The notes below the pieces were generated by a model, which ran no database searches, was not told the DNA's origin, and saw only the letters and a program-made list of their open reading frames with translations. Shown piece after piece: positions 18,189 to 30,509 of a stretch of 35,590 nucleotides of DNA (position 1 is the first letter of the stretch; each line of letters begins with the position of its first letter). The stretch covers positions 1-35,590 of the forward strand of contig NZ_SZXJ01000082.1 in NCBI RefSeq assembly GCF_005281345.1, given 5' to 3'. Source of the DNA: Citrobacter sp. wls619 (GTDB lineage: Bacteria > Pseudomonadota > Gammaproteobacteria > Enterobacterales > Enterobacteriaceae). Position numbers and translations under genes: made by a program.

Positions 18189-19907
18189 TCACTCGTTGTA
18201 ATAAGTCATCGGCAGTCGTTTGCCATTAATGGTGATATCCCGCCAGACTCTGGGAGCCGAATCCAGTTGATGATTCGCCAGCGCCTGCAGCAGTTGCTCT
18301 TTATTGAATCCCTCGGGTAGCCGGGCGGTCGCAATCAACACCCATTTGTTCTCCTTAACGCCAAAGACCAGACTTTCCCCTTCACCAAAAGCATACAATA
18401 CGTGCTCGGGCTGCCCATCCGCATTGAGATCCTGATCCACCAACACACACGCATCCTGCTCAATACAGGAGGCGATCCGGTAGCGTTGCCCCTTTAAAAA
18501 CGTCCAAAACGCGTCATCGGGCTTCTGGCTTCCCGGCGCAATCATCACCTTCGGCGCCAACTGCGTTGCCGTCAGCTCATTTACCGGATCGCGATGCCCG
18601 CGCAGGATGGCATTTAAATCACGCCTGCGTTTGCTGTCTTTGTTGAACGCATCATCTTTTTGTAATGCTTCCAGTGCGGCGCGACCGGGTTTTCCGCTGT
18701 GATCCAGCATATACAGGCTGACCTGGTCAGCCGTAATTTTCCCGCTGTAGTAGCGCCCCATATGGCTGTTGACGCTAATACGCCAGACATCAATGACCGG
18801 CGACGTCAGCAGAATCAGCAGGCCCAATGTCAGGAGCGAAACGCCAAGAATGACCTTTCCCTGAATATCGAGCGGGTTGCCTCCCGCGCGCAAAATACTG
18901 ACCAGATAGCCGAGGGACCACACCAGTAATACAAAGACCACCAATGCGCCATACAAACGCTCAGGCGTCCAGCCATACTGATGAATTCTCAGCCACATTG
19001 CCCAACCGGCAATCAGCATATAGAGAGGAGCAACAACCAGTGAAGCGTTAATCAAATAACGTAATGCACCAGGATAAGGTAACGCCTCTTTGCGCGGCTC
19101 GCGCACAATGGCCATCAGCGACAGGAAGATCAGCGTCAACGTGGACATCAGGCCCGCCGCTGACACGCGCCGTGAGATAGCGTCCAGTCCGGTGAAAGGC
19201 AGGGTCAGCATAAACATCAGCGCTAACAGTGCAACCAGCGGGAGTAAACCTGTGGCGAGGAACGTCAGCAACTTTTGCACCGCAGCAACCAGGCGCGACT
19301 GCGTACGCGCCAGCACCACTGCCAGTGCGGTGATCAGGCCAAGCGCCAGATAGACAAACCAGTCAGTCTCAAAGAAAAGCGTGTTGAAGAAGGTGATTCC
19401 GACCAGTTGAAACATTTCACTCCACAGCAGGAGCACCAGCCAGAACAGGCCGTTAGCCACAACAGCGATTAGCAACGTCAGCGAATTAAGCCACAGGTAG
19501 GTATAAAACTGCGGATAGCGAGCCTGTTCACGACGTGCGTGAAGTTGATATTGCATCCACGGCAAAGCCAGCATCGCCATCAACAATAAGCGCCAGCCGT
19601 AGGCAAAAAAAATGTCATCCTGTCGCCATCTGTCACTGTCCGCCACACTCCACTTCAGCCACACACTCATCGCCAGCACAACCACGCAGATCAGCGCCAT
19701 CCAGCACCATAGCGCACGTTGCTTAAATGAGACGACAGTCAGCAAAAGCGCAGAGGAGAGCGCAATCGTTACAGGCATCCCGTAGAACAGCCAGTCACTG
19801 TTCTGCGGGGCAAGATACGCCATCAGCAGGTAGCACAGCCCCCCCTGTAGCAGTCCGATAAAGACCATGCCCCAGCGGGTCGTTGGTGAAAGTTCAACAC
19901 TGTCCAT
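18189..19907 (-). CDS. yhgE: Conserved inner-membrane protein YhgE, function unknown
   Basis: 572-residue integral membrane protein. About eleven or twelve hydrophobic helices fill residues 12-390 (for example WGMVFIGLLQGGLCYLLMAY, ALLLTVVSFKQRALWCW, WLVLLLWSEMFQLVGI, LVALLALMFMLTLPF). A soluble C-terminal region of about 180 residues follows, with AALEALQKDDAFNKDSKRRRDLN and a Cys pair (ASCIEQDACVLVDQDLNADG). I recall a DUF4153 assignment for the family but no known activity. It is divergent from pckA and convergent with hslO, with no operon partner. The Asp-rich DQDLNADGQPEH loop looks EF-hand-like, which is only a resemblance. Confidence 0.9.
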   Translation of the reverse strand: MDSVELSPTTRWGMVFIGLLQGGLCYLLMAYLAPQNSDWLFYGMPVTIALSSALLLTVVSFKQRALWCWMALICVVVLAMSVWLKWSVADSDRWRQDDIFFAYGWRLLLMAMLALPWMQYQLHARREQARYPQFYTYLWLNSLTLLIAVVANGLFWLVLLLWSEMFQLVGITFFNTLFFETDWFVYLALGLITALAVVLARTQSRLVAAVQKLLTFLATGLLPLVALLALMFMLTLPFTGLDAISRRVSAAGLMSTLTLIFLSLMAIVREPRKEALPYPGALRYLINASLVVAPLYMLIAGWAMWLRIHQYGWTPERLYGALVVFVLLVWSLGYLVSILRAGGNPLDIQGKVILGVSLLTLGLLILLTSPVIDVWRISVNSHMGRYYSGKITADQVSLYMLDHSGKPGRAALEALQKDDAFNKDSKRRRDLNAILRGHRDPVNELTATQLAPKVMIAPGSQKPDDAFWTFLKGQRYRIASCIEQDACVLVDQDLNADGQPEHVLYAFGEGESLVFGVKENKWVLIATARLPEGFNKEQLLQALANHQLDSAPRVWRDITINGKRLPMTYYNE

Positions 19908-19999
19908 GTCGTTTTCCAGAAAGTAGAGAAAATCTAATTATCGCATCAACTTCACAAATATGAGTATTTGTCGGTCCATTTCGGACCCCAACTGCGCGA

Positions 20000-20013
20000 G
20001 GTGAATCGATATT
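20000..20013 (+). promoter_or_regulatory. Candidate Cra (FruR) site upstream of pckA
   Basis: GGTGAATCGATATT matches the Cra consensus RSTGAAWCSNTHHW at every position. Cra activates gluconeogenic genes, including pckA in E. coli, so the location makes biological sense. Confidence 0.6.
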
Positions 20014-20048
20014 GTTTATGTTTGAGTTACGTTTCTTTCTTACATGAA

Positions 20049-20064
20049 TGCGATTACACTCACA
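20049..20064 (+). promoter_or_regulatory. Candidate CRP site upstream of pckA
   Basis: TGCGATTACACTCACA fits TGTGA-N6-TCACA with one mismatch in the left half, and flanking AA and AG also suit CRP. Its centre lies roughly 90 bases upstream of the start site implied by the -10 candidate at 20135-20140. cAMP-CRP control of pckA is known in E. coli. Confidence 0.6.
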
Positions 20065-20285
20065 AGATTCCCGCCAAAAACACTCTCTATTAACGTTTTA
20101 AGAACATTTTCCACAACAAAAAAGGGTTTCCTGCCATAATATCCGCCTCTTTGTGACAGGAGTCGCAGCGTATTCGGTTATTCGTGGAATTACCGGATGC
20201 GTAAATCTATGAGCCTTGTCGCGGTTAGCAATCCCTAAAAAACCTTACTATTCCAGGTAATACATATTGGCTAAGGAGCAGTGAA

Positions 20286-21908
20286 ATGCGTGCGAACAAC
20301 AGTTTAACCCCGCAAGATCTCAAGGCTTATGGTATCAATGACGTTCAGGATATCGTTTACAATCCAGACTACGACACGCTTTATCAGGAAGAACTTGATC
20401 CTTCCTTGCAAGGTTATGAGCGTGGCGTGTTAACGAACCTGGGCGCCGTTGCAGTTGATACCGGTATCTTTACCGGACGTTCGCCAAAGGATAAGTACAT
20501 TGTCCGTGACGACACCACACGAGACACGCTCTGGTGGTCCGACAAAGGTAAAGGTAAGAACGACAACAAACCGCTTTCCCAGGAAACCTGGGAGCATTTG
20601 AAAGGGTTAGTCACCCATCAACTCTCCGGTAAACGTCTGTTTATCATTGATGCTTTCTGCGGTGCTAATGCGGATACCCGCCTTTCCGTGCGCTTCATTA
20701 CCGAAGTCGCCTGGCAAGCACATTTTGTCAAAAACATGTTCATCCGCCCGAGCGACGAAGAACTGGTTGATTTCAAACCTGATTTCATCGTGATGAACGG
20801 TGCTAAATGCACTAACCCACAGTGGAAAGAACAGGGTCTGAACTCCGAAAACTTCGTGGCGTTCAACCTGACTGAACGCATTCAGTTAATCGGCGGCACC
20901 TGGTACGGCGGCGAGATGAAGAAAGGTATGTTCTCCGTCATGAACTACCTGCTGCCGCTGAAAGGCATTGCATCGATGCACTGCTCAGCAAACGTCGGTG
21001 AAAAAGGTGATGTGGCGGTCTTCTTTGGCTTATCCGGTACCGGTAAAACCACGCTGTCTACCGACCCGAAACGCCGCCTGATTGGCGATGACGAGCATGG
21101 CTGGGATGACGACGGCGTGTTTAACTTCGAAGGCGGTTGCTACGCGAAGACCATCAAACTGTCTAAAGATGCTGAGCCGGAAATCTACAACGCGATCCGC
21201 CGTGATGCCCTGCTGGAAAACGTCACCGTGCGCGAAGATGGCTCCATCGATTTCGATGATGGTTCCAAAACCGAGAACACCCGCGTTTCCTACCCGATCT
21301 ATCACATCGACAATATCGTTAAGCCGGTGTCAAAAGCGGGTCATGCAACCAAAGTCATCTTCCTGACCGCCGACGCATTTGGCGTACTGCCACCGGTTTC
21401 TCGCCTGACGGCCGATCAAACGCAGTATCACTTCCTGTCTGGCTTTACCGCCAAACTGGCTGGCACCGAGCGCGGCGTAACTGAGCCAACGCCAACCTTC
21501 TCTGCCTGTTTCGGCGCAGCATTCCTGTCACTGCACCCAACGCAGTACGCAGAAGTGCTGGTGAAACGCATGCAGGCGGCTGGCGCACAGGCTTATCTGG
21601 TTAACACCGGCTGGAACGGCACCGGCAAGCGTATCTCAATCAAAGATACCCGTGCCATTATCGATGCCATCCTGAACGGGTCGCTGGATGACGCGGAAAC
21701 GTTCCGTCTGCCGATGTTTGACCTGGCAATCCCAACCGAACTGCCGGGTGTAGATACTCGCATTCTCGATCCGCGTAATACCTACGCATCCCCGGAGCAG
21801 TGGCAGGAAAAAGCCAATGCTCTGGCGAAACTGTTTATTGAGAACTTCGAGAAGTACACCGACACCCCTGCGGGCGAAGCGCTGGTTAGCGCCGGACCGA
21901 AGCTGTAA
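20286..21908 (+). CDS. pckA: Phosphoenolpyruvate carboxykinase (ATP)
   Basis: First committed step of gluconeogenesis: ATP-dependent decarboxylation and phosphorylation of oxaloacetate to PEP, requiring Mg2+/Mn2+. The 540 residues equal the E. coli enzyme. The P-loop [11 protein letters not shown] is at about 248-258. The metal-binding/kinase-2 region lies in [24 protein letters not shown]. The oxaloacetate-binding [11 protein letters not shown] segment is further downstream. The start is set by AAGGAG upstream of ATGCGTGCG. It is monocistronic, ending in a REP unit and a bidirectional terminator shared with envZ. Confidence 0.98.
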   Translation: MRANNSLTPQDLKAYGINDVQDIVYNPDYDTLYQEELDPSLQGYERGVLTNLGAVAVDTGIFTGRSPKDKYIVRDDTTRDTLWWSDKGKGKNDNKPLSQETWEHLKGLVTHQLSGKRLFIIDAFCGANADTRLSVRFITEVAWQAHFVKNMFIRPSDEELVDFKPDFIVMNGAKCTNPQWKEQGLNSENFVAFNLTERIQLIGGTWYGGEMKKGMFSVMNYLLPLKGIASMHCSANVGEKGDVAVFFGLSGTGKTTLSTDPKRRLIGDDEHGWDDDGVFNFEGGCYAKTIKLSKDAEPEIYNAIRRDALLENVTVREDGSIDFDDGSKTENTRVSYPIYHIDNIVKPVSKAGHATKVIFLTADAFGVLPPVSRLTADQTQYHFLSGFTAKLAGTERGVTEPTPTFSACFGAAFLSLHPTQYAEVLVKRMQAAGAQAYLVNTGWNGTGKRISIKDTRAIIDAILNGSLDDAETFRLPMFDLAIPTELPGVDTRILDPRNTYASPEQWQEKANALAKLFIENFEKYTDTPAGEALVSAGPKL

Positions 21909-21915
21909 CGAAAAG

Positions 21916-21947
21916 TGCCGGATGGCGGCTTCGCCTTATCCGGCCTA
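21916..21947. repeat. Single REP unit after pckA
   Basis: TGCCGGATGGCGG...CCTTATCCGGCCTA, a complete REP palindrome 8 bases after the pckA stop and just before the shared terminator. Confidence 0.85.
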
Positions 21948-21955
21948 CAGCAACA

Positions 21956-21982
21956 AAAAGGGAGGCATATAGCCTCCCTTTT
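21956..21982. terminator. Bidirectional intrinsic terminator between pckA and envZ
   Basis: The arms AAAAGGGAGGC (21956-21966) and GCCTCCCTTTT (21972-21982) are perfectly complementary with a 5-base loop. Each strand ends in a T-run, so it can serve both convergent transcripts. It abuts the envZ stop codon at 21983. Confidence 0.85.
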
Positions 21983-24051
<2,069 letters not shown>

Positions 24052-24276
24052 TGTTATTACTCCCAAAGGTTCGCAACAATTAAGTGTATATTCTTAAGAA
24101 AGCTAACGTGAGTCACCAGCGAATTCTGGTATGAATTCCAGGCTAAATTGTTACAAAGCATATTAAACAGCAGCTTAAGTATACAATGTTTCTCGCAATA
24201 CATTATTTATTCTGTTGATATGCTCATGTAATACTAATTGTGCGCATCATCACAGAGTCGAAGGTAAAACAATAAG

Positions 24277-24750
24277 ATGAAAACGCCCCTGATAACCCGT
24301 GAAGGGTATGAAAAACTCAAACAAGAGCTCAATTATCTCTGGCGTGAAGAGCGCCCGGAAGTCACCAAGAAGGTTACCTGGGCCGCAAGTCTGGGCGACC
24401 GCAGCGAAAATGCCGACTACCAGTATAATAAAAAGCGCCTGCGCGAGATCGACCGCCGCGTCCGTTATTTGACCAAGTGCATGGAGAATCTGAAAATCGT
24501 CGACTACTCCCCGCAACAGGAAGGCAAAGTCTTCTTTGGCGCGTGGGTCGAGATTGAAAACGACAATGGCGATATCCGCAAATTCCGCATTGTTGGCTAC
24601 GATGAAATTTTTGGCCGTAAGGATTACATCTCTATCGATTCCCCCATGGCGCGTGCGCTGCTGAAAAAAGAGGTCGGCGATCTCGCGGTGGTGAACACCC
24701 CTGCCGGGGAAGCCAGCTGGTACGTCAATGAGATCGAATACGTGAAGTGA
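24277..24750 (+). CDS. greB: Transcript cleavage factor GreB
   Basis: Binds the RNA polymerase secondary channel and stimulates cleavage of backtracked transcripts, rescuing arrested complexes. The N-terminal coiled-coil (about 1-75) carries the tip residues D41 and E44 in GDRSENADY. The C-terminal FKBP-like domain (about 80-157) ends with ASWYVNEIEYVK. At 157 residues it is one shorter than the K-12 protein as I recall it. A short AAGG lies somewhat far (11 bases) upstream of the ATG. yhgF follows about 100 bases later on the same strand. Confidence 0.97.
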   Translation: MKTPLITREGYEKLKQELNYLWREERPEVTKKVTWAASLGDRSENADYQYNKKRLREIDRRVRYLTKCMENLKIVDYSPQQEGKVFFGAWVEIENDNGDIRKFRIVGYDEIFGRKDYISIDSPMARALLKKEVGDLAVVNTPAGEASWYVNEIEYVK

Positions 24751-24778
24751 GACCGGAACAATCCGAAGCCCCTGTAGA

Positions 24779-24800
24779 TGACTGGCATTTTTGCCAGTCA
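24779..24800 (+). terminator. Hairpin between greB and yhgF
   Basis: TGACTGGCA and TGCCAGTCA form a 9-bp perfect stem around TTTT. The bases after it are GTCCGTATAA, with no T-run, so intrinsic termination would be weak. It may instead protect the greB 3' end. The two genes could still be partly cotranscribed. Confidence 0.5.
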
Positions 24801-24848
24801 GTCCGTATAACTATCCCCTGATTTTTTATCCTATAGACGAAGCTATCC

Positions 24849-27179
24849 ATGATGAATGATTCTTTCTGCCGCATTATCGCAGGTGAAATTCAGGCTCGTG
24901 CTGAACAGGTAGAAGCTGCCGTTCGCCTGCTTGACGAAGGGAACACCGTGCCGTTTATCGCACGTTATCGTAAGGAAATCACCGGCGGTCTGGATGATAC
25001 GCAACTGCGTAATCTGGAGACCCGTCTGGGGTATCTGCGTGAACTGGAAGACCGCCGTCAGGCGATCCTGAAATCTATCGGCGAGCAAGGCAAACTGACC
25101 GACGACCTGGCGAACGCGATCAACGGCACATTAAGTAAGACCGAACTCGAAGATCTCTATCTGCCGTACAAACCTAAGCGCCGCACCCGTGGGCAGATCG
25201 CTATTGAGGCCGGACTGGAGCCGCTGGCAGACCTGTTGTGGAACGAGCCGTCTCACCACCCGGAAACGGAAGCCGCTAAATATCTCAATGCCGACAACGG
25301 CGTGGCGGATACCAAAGCCGCCCTCGACGGTGCACGTTACATCCTGATGGAACGCTTCGCTGAAGATGCCGCGCTGCTGGCAAAAGTGCGTGACTACCTG
25401 TGGAAGAACGCGCATCTGGTTTCCACCGTGGTAAGCGGTAAAGAAGAGGAAGGCGCGAAATTCCGCGACTACTTCGATCACCACGAACCGATTTCTACCG
25501 TGCCGTCTCACCGTGCGCTGGCCATGTTCCGCGGCCGTAACGAAGGCATTTTACAGCTGTCCCTGAATGCCGATCCGCAATTCGATGAGCCGCCGAAAGA
25601 GAGCCACGGCGAGCAAATCATTCAGGATCACCTTGGCCTGCGACTGAACAACGCACCGGCAGACAGCTGGCGTAAAGGCGTTGTCAGCTGGACATGGCGC
25701 ATTAAGGTGCTGATGCACCTCGAAACCGAACTGATGGGCACCGTGCGCGAACGCGCAGAAGATGAAGCAATCAACGTCTTTGCCCGCAACCTGCACGACC
25801 TGCTGATGGCGGCGCCCGCCGGGCTGCGCGCCACCATGGGTCTCGATCCGGGCCTGCGTACCGGTGTAAAAGTAGCGGTTGTTGACGGGACCGGCAAGCT
25901 GGTCGCCACCGACACCATTTATCCGCATACCGGACAGGCCGCCAAAGCCGCCGTTGCCGTTGCGGCGTTATGTGAGAAATACAACGTTGAGCTGGTGGCA
26001 ATTGGTAACGGTACGGCGTCGCGCGAAACCGAGCGTTTCTTCCTCGACGTACAGAAGCAATTCCCGCAAGTGAGCGCACAGAAAGTGATCGTCAGTGAAG
26101 CCGGGGCATCGGTTTACTCTGCCTCTGAACTGGCGGCGCTGGAGTTCCCGGACCTCGATGTGTCGCTGCGTGGCGCAGTATCTATTGCTCGCCGTCTGCA
26201 GGACCCACTGGCTGAACTGGTGAAAATCGATCCGAAATCTATCGGTGTGGGCCAGTATCAGCACGACGTTAGCCAGACCCAGCTGGCGCGTAAGCTGGAT
26301 GCGGTAGTGGAAGACTGTGTGAACGCCGTCGGCGTCGATCTGAACACCGCCTCCGTACCGCTGCTGACCCGCGTTGCCGGCCTGACGCGCATGATGGCGC
26401 AAAACATCGTCGCCTGGCGCGATGAGAACGGTCAATTCCAGAACCGCCAGCAGTTGCTAAAAGTCAGTCGTCTGGGGCCAAAAGCCTTTGAACAGTGCGC
26501 GGGCTTCCTGCGTATCAACCACGGCGATAACCCGCTGGATGCCTCTACCGTTCACCCGGAAGCCTACCCGATAGTGGAACGCATTCTGGCAGCAACCGAG
26601 CAATCGCTGCGTGACCTGATGGGCAACAGCGACGCGCTGCGTCATCTCAAAGCGTCCGACTTCACCGACGAACGCTTCGGGGTGCCAACCGTCACCGACA
26701 TCATCAAAGAGCTGGAAAAGCCGGGTCGTGACCCACGTCCTGAATTCAAAACCGCGCAGTTTGCTGATGGCGTTGAAACCATGAACGACCTGCTGCCGGG
26801 AATGATTCTGGAAGGGGCGGTCACCAACGTCACCAACTTCGGCGCGTTCGTGGATATTGGCGTTCACCAGGACGGTCTGGTGCATATCTCCTCTCTGTCG
26901 AACAAATTTGTTGAAGATCCACACACCGTGGTGAAAGCCGGCGACATTGTGAAGGTGAAAGTGTTGGAAGTGGACCTGCAACGTAAGCGTATCGCCCTGA
27001 CCATGCGTCTGGACGAACAGCCGGGCGAAACCAATGCGCGTCGCGGCGGCGGCAACGATCGCAATCAGGGCAACCGCCCGGCCCCGAAAGCCGCAAAACC
27101 ACGCGGACGTGACGCGCAGCCTGCGGGCAACAGCGCGATGATGGATGCGCTGGCGGCGGCAATGGGTAAAAAACGTTAA
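24849..27179 (+). CDS. yhgF: Tex-like S1 RNA-binding protein YhgF
   Basis: Homologue of the Tex transcription-accessory protein, a nucleic-acid-binding factor linked to transcription. The 776 residues contain an N-terminal helical region ([13 protein letters not shown]), a YqgF/RNase H-like domain at about 325-450 ([28 protein letters not shown]), helix-hairpin-helix motifs at about 490-560 ([15 protein letters not shown]), and an S1 domain at about 650-720 ([21 protein letters not shown]). A basic Gly/Arg/Asn-rich tail follows. It is a few residues longer than K-12 YhgF as I recall it, within that tail. A REP pair follows. Confidence 0.95.
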   Translation: MMNDSFCRIIAGEIQARAEQVEAAVRLLDEGNTVPFIARYRKEITGGLDDTQLRNLETRLGYLRELEDRRQAILKSIGEQGKLTDDLANAINGTLSKTELEDLYLPYKPKRRTRGQIAIEAGLEPLADLLWNEPSHHPETEAAKYLNADNGVADTKAALDGARYILMERFAEDAALLAKVRDYLWKNAHLVSTVVSGKEEEGAKFRDYFDHHEPISTVPSHRALAMFRGRNEGILQLSLNADPQFDEPPKESHGEQIIQDHLGLRLNNAPADSWRKGVVSWTWRIKVLMHLETELMGTVRERAEDEAINVFARNLHDLLMAAPAGLRATMGLDPGLRTGVKVAVVDGTGKLVATDTIYPHTGQAAKAAVAVAALCEKYNVELVAIGNGTASRETERFFLDVQKQFPQVSAQKVIVSEAGASVYSASELAALEFPDLDVSLRGAVSIARRLQDPLAELVKIDPKSIGVGQYQHDVSQTQLARKLDAVVEDCVNAVGVDLNTASVPLLTRVAGLTRMMAQNIVAWRDENGQFQNRQQLLKVSRLGPKAFEQCAGFLRINHGDNPLDASTVHPEAYPIVERILAATEQSLRDLMGNSDALRHLKASDFTDERFGVPTVTDIIKELEKPGRDPRPEFKTAQFADGVETMNDLLPGMILEGAVTNVTNFGAFVDIGVHQDGLVHISSLSNKFVEDPHTVVKAGDIVKVKVLEVDLQRKRIALTMRLDEQPGETNARRGGGNDRNQGNRPAPKAAKPRGRDAQPAGNSAMMDALAAAMGKKR

Positions 27180-27191
27180 GTTTTAATCTTG

Positions 27192-27281
27192 TGCCGGATA
27201 ACGGTATAAACACCTTATCCGGCCAGGTTGTCGTAATTAATGTGTATGTCGGATAAGGCGCTTAAACATCGCCATCCGGCA
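27192..27281. repeat. BIME: two REP units between yhgF and feoA
   Basis: One unit lies at 27192-27225 (TGCCGGATAACGG...CTTATCCGGCCA) and a second at 27247-27281 (TGTCGGATAAGGCG...CCATCCGGCA). They lie upstream of the feo control elements, after the yhgF stop. Confidence 0.8.
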
Positions 27282-27410
27282 TATTTACTCTATTTCCCGC
27301 TTTTTCTTACAATATATTTATCACTTTATTAACAGCTGAAACCTTAATTAAACATTAAGAAAATCCAATAATTTCTCCCTCGAATCATTCGTGTCAGACC
27401 AGAATAAATA

Positions 27411-27424
27411 TTGAGCCATATCAA
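27411..27424 (+). promoter_or_regulatory. Candidate FNR site upstream of feoA
   Basis: TTGAGCCATATCAA matches TTGAT-N4-ATCAA at nine of ten defined positions. FNR activation of feo is established in E. coli, where ferrous iron dominates under anaerobiosis. Confidence 0.6.
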
Positions 27425-27481
27425 AATTGACTCAAATTATTCTTCAATCCAACATCCCGTCACATTTATTCTATTGATGAT

Positions 27482-27500
27482 AGAAACCATTCTCATTATC
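27482..27500 (-). promoter_or_regulatory. Candidate Fur box upstream of feoA
   Basis: Read on the minus strand, the sequence begins GATAATGAGAATGG and matches 13 of 19 positions of the consensus GATAATGATAATCATTATC. It lies about 110-130 bases before the feoA start, suited to iron-dependent repression. Confidence 0.65.
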
Positions 27501-27604
27501 ATTGTTTTGTTGATTATTTACTCTTTCCTTCGTTGGCTAATCATCTGGTCTCATGCCGCCTTTCGCCCCATGAGGTAATCATCCAGTTAGCGAGATATAA
27601 GTAG

Positions 27605-27838
<234 letters not shown>

Positions 27839-27856
27839 TACAGTGAGTCTATAAAA

Positions 27857-30175
27857 ATGAAAAAACTAACCATTGGTTTAATTGGTAATCCTAATTCCGG
27901 CAAGACAACCTTATTCAATCAGCTTACCGGTGCACGCCAGCGTGTGGGTAACTGGGCTGGTGTGACCGTCGAGCGTAAAGAAGGTCATTTCGCGACCACA
28001 GACCATCAGGTCACGCTGGTCGATTTACCCGGCACCTATTCTCTGACGACAATCTCATCCCAAACCTCTCTCGATGAGCAGATCGCCTGCCACTACATTT
28101 TAAGCGGTGATGCGGATCTGTTGATCAACGTGGTCGATGCGTCAAACCTTGAGCGCAACCTCTACCTGACGTTGCAACTGCTTGAGCTGGGCATCCCCTG
28201 CATCGTCGCGCTGAACATGCTGGATATTGCTGAGAAGCAGCAGGTCCGTATTGAGATCGATGCCCTTTCCGCTCGCCTGGGCTGTCCGGTAGTACCGCTG
28301 GTTTCTACCCGTGGCCGCGGGATTGAAGCGCTGAAGCTGGCGATTGATCGCTACAAGGAAAACGACACCGTCGAGCTGGTCCATTATGCCCAGCCGTTGT
28401 TGCAAGAAGCGGATTCCCTCGCCGAGGCAATGGCCAAAGACATGCCACTGAAACAGCGCCGCTGGCTGGGCCTCCAAATGCTGGAAGGCGATATTTACAG
28501 CCGCGCTTACGCCGGTGATGCCGCGCAAAACCTGGATGCTGCCGTTGCTCGTCTGAGCGAAACGATGGACGATCCGGCGCTGCATATTGCCGATGCCCGT
28601 TACCAGTGCATTGCCGCTATCTGCGATACCGTCAGCAACACCCTGACCGCAGAACCGAGCCGCTTCACCACCGCGGTTGACAAAATCATCCTCAACCGCT
28701 TCCTCGGTCTGCCGATTTTCCTGTTCGTGATGTACCTGATGTTCCTGCTCGCCATCAACATTGGTGGCGCGCTGCAACCGTTATTTGACGTCGGCTCCGT
28801 GGCGCTCTTTATCCATGGTATTCAGTGGATTGGCTACACGCTGCACTTCCCGGACTGGCTGACCATCTTCCTGGCCCAGGGCCTTGGCGGCGGGATTAAC
28901 ACCGTGCTGCCGCTGGTACCGCAAATCGGCATGATGTACCTGTTCCTCTCCTTCCTTGAAGACTCCGGCTATATGGCGCGTGCTGCGTTTGTGATGGACC
29001 GTTTGATGCAGGCGCTGGGATTACCAGGTAAATCGTTTGTCCCGCTAATTGTCGGCTTCGGCTGCAACGTACCGTCGGTGATGGGCGCACGTACGCTGGA
29101 CGCCCCGCGTGAGCGTCTGATGACCATTATGATGGCGCCGTTTATGTCCTGCGGCGCACGCCTGGCGATTTTCGCCGTCTTTGCCGCGGCTTTCTTTGGT
29201 CAGAACGGCGCGCTGGCAGTCTTCTCACTGTACGTGCTGGGTATCATTATGGCGATACTGACCGGCCTGATGCTCAAACACACCATCATGCGCGGCGAAG
29301 CCACGCCGTTTGTTATGGAGCTGCCGGTGTACCACGTACCGCACATTAAGAGTCTGATCATTCAGACCTGGCAGCGTCTGAAAGGCTTTGTCCTGCGTGC
29401 CGGTAAAGTCATCATCATCGTCAGCATTTTCCTCAGCGCGTTTAACAGCTTCTCGCTGAGCGGAAAAATCGTCGATAACATTAACGATTCTGCTCTGGCC
29501 TCCGTCAGCCGCGTCATTACCCCAGTCTTCAAGCCGATTGGCGTTCACGAAGATAACTGGCAGGCAACCGTCGGTCTGTTCACCGGCGCGATGGCGAAAG
29601 AAGTGGTTGTCGGTACGCTGAACACGCTCTATACCGCAGAAAACATTCAGGAAGAAGAGTTCAACCCGGCAGATTTCCACCTCGGTGACGAGCTGCTCGG
29701 TGCGGTGGATGAAACCTGGCAAAGCCTGAAAGACACCTTCAGCCTAAGCGTGCTGGCCAACCCTATCGAAGCCAGTAAAGGTGACGGTGAGATGGCAACT
29801 GGCGCGATGGGCGTGATGGGCGAGAAATTCGGCAGCGCTGCTGCGGCATACAGCTACCTGATTTTCGTGCTGCTGTATGTACCGTGCATTTCAGTGATGG
29901 GTGCTATCGCACGTGAGTCCAGCCGTGGCTGGATGAGCTTCTCGATTCTGTGGGGCCTGAACATCGCCTACTCTCTGTCGACGCTGTTTTATCAGACGGT
30001 CAGCTACAAAGAACACCCGACCTACAGCCTGGTGTGCATATTAGCCGTCATCCTGTTTAACATCGTGTTGCTGGGCCTGCTGCGTCGCGCTCGCAGCCGT
30101 GTGGACCTCGCGCTGCTGGCGACCAACAGGACGGCGAGTTCCTGCTGTTCCAGCACCACTGGCGATTGCCACTAA
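27857..30175 (+). CDS. feoB: Ferrous iron permease FeoB
   Basis: Inner-membrane Fe(II) transporter with a cytoplasmic N-terminal G-protein domain. G1 is GNPNSGKT at 10-17, G3 is DLPGTYS near 55-61, and G4 is ALNMLD near 118-123. A helical GDI region follows (about 170-270), then membrane helices from about 280. The two Gate motifs contain Cys residues ([21 protein letters not shown], and [14 protein letters not shown]). The Cys-rich C-terminal tail (CCSSTTGDC) is typical of enterobacterial FeoB. At 772 residues it matches E. coli within one. feoC starts 11 bases after the stop. Confidence 0.98.
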   Translation: MKKLTIGLIGNPNSGKTTLFNQLTGARQRVGNWAGVTVERKEGHFATTDHQVTLVDLPGTYSLTTISSQTSLDEQIACHYILSGDADLLINVVDASNLERNLYLTLQLLELGIPCIVALNMLDIAEKQQVRIEIDALSARLGCPVVPLVSTRGRGIEALKLAIDRYKENDTVELVHYAQPLLQEADSLAEAMAKDMPLKQRRWLGLQMLEGDIYSRAYAGDAAQNLDAAVARLSETMDDPALHIADARYQCIAAICDTVSNTLTAEPSRFTTAVDKIILNRFLGLPIFLFVMYLMFLLAINIGGALQPLFDVGSVALFIHGIQWIGYTLHFPDWLTIFLAQGLGGGINTVLPLVPQIGMMYLFLSFLEDSGYMARAAFVMDRLMQALGLPGKSFVPLIVGFGCNVPSVMGARTLDAPRERLMTIMMAPFMSCGARLAIFAVFAAAFFGQNGALAVFSLYVLGIIMAILTGLMLKHTIMRGEATPFVMELPVYHVPHIKSLIIQTWQRLKGFVLRAGKVIIIVSIFLSAFNSFSLSGKIVDNINDSALASVSRVITPVFKPIGVHEDNWQATVGLFTGAMAKEVVVGTLNTLYTAENIQEEEFNPADFHLGDELLGAVDETWQSLKDTFSLSVLANPIEASKGDGEMATGAMGVMGEKFGSAAAAYSYLIFVLLYVPCISVMGAIARESSRGWMSFSILWGLNIAYSLSTLFYQTVSYKEHPTYSLVCILAVILFNIVLLGLLRRARSRVDLALLATNRTASSCCSSTTGDCH

Positions 30176-30186
30176 GGTTATCGACA

Positions 30187-30423
30187 ATGGCATCGCTTAT
30201 TCAGGTTCGTGATTTACTGGCTCTGCGGGGGCGCATGGAGGCGAAGCAAATTAGCCACACGCTGCATACCCCGCAGCCAATGATTGACGCCATGCTGAAT
30301 CAGTTAGAAAAGATGGGCAAAGCGGTGCGGATTCAGGAGGATGCCGATGGGTGTCTGTCCGGAAGCTGCAAAAGCTGCCCGGAAGGCAAAGCCTGCCTGC
30401 GCGAGTGGTGGGCTTTACGCTAG
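30187..30423 (+). CDS. feoC: FeoC winged-helix iron-sulfur protein
   Basis: 78-residue partner of FeoB. An N-terminal winged helix ([20 protein letters not shown], residues 1-20) is followed by a loop with four cysteines spaced [15 protein letters not shown], which binds an oxygen-sensitive Fe-S cluster in homologues. In related bacteria FeoC protects FeoB from proteolysis when oxygen is low. The start at 30187 has AAGGTT upstream and gives the family length. A frame opening 21 bases earlier overlaps feoB and is less likely. Confidence 0.95.
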   Translation: MASLIQVRDLLALRGRMEAKQISHTLHTPQPMIDAMLNQLEKMGKAVRIQEDADGCLSGSCKSCPEGKACLREWWALR

Positions 30424-30428
30424 TTCGA

Positions 30429-30509
30429 TGCCGGATGGCGCGACGCTTATCCGGCCTACAAATGATGCAAACGTCCAGGCCGGATAAAGCGTTTACGCTG
30501 ATATCCGGC
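30429..30509. repeat. BIME after feoC; second unit resembles a terminator
   Basis: One REP unit lies at 30429-30458 (TGCCGGATGGCGCG...TTATCCGGCCTA) and a second, divergent unit at 30478-30509 (GGCCGGATAAAGCG...CGCTGATATCCGGC). The second has a strong stem (CCGGATAAAGCG with CGCTGATATCCGG) and is followed directly by TTTTT, so it may also act as the feoABC terminator. Confidence 0.75.

Larger units (their letters stand above)
19908..20285 (+). promoter_or_regulatory. pckA upstream control region and leader
   Basis: This gap of 378 bases lies between the divergent yhgE and pckA genes. It contains a 7-bp-arm inverted repeat at 19954-19971, a Cra-type site at 20000-20013, a CRP-type site at 20049-20064, a -10 candidate CATAAT at 20135-20140 without a good -35, and a 13-residue upstream ORF at 20197-20238. 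pckA itself has AAGGAG six bases before its ATG. Confidence 0.6.

Noticed and set aside
24779-24800. Strong intrinsic terminator after greB
   Set aside because: The stem is perfect but no T-run follows, so I list it only as a hairpin with low termination confidence.
26457-26981. 174-residue minus-strand ORF inside yhgF
   Set aside because: It is antisense to the conserved HhH and S1 regions of yhgF, with no credible start context or family.
28142-28777. 211-residue minus-strand ORF inside feoB
   Set aside because: It is a shadow of the high-GC third-position pattern of feoB. It has no recognisable domain, and feoB is clearly real over the whole interval.
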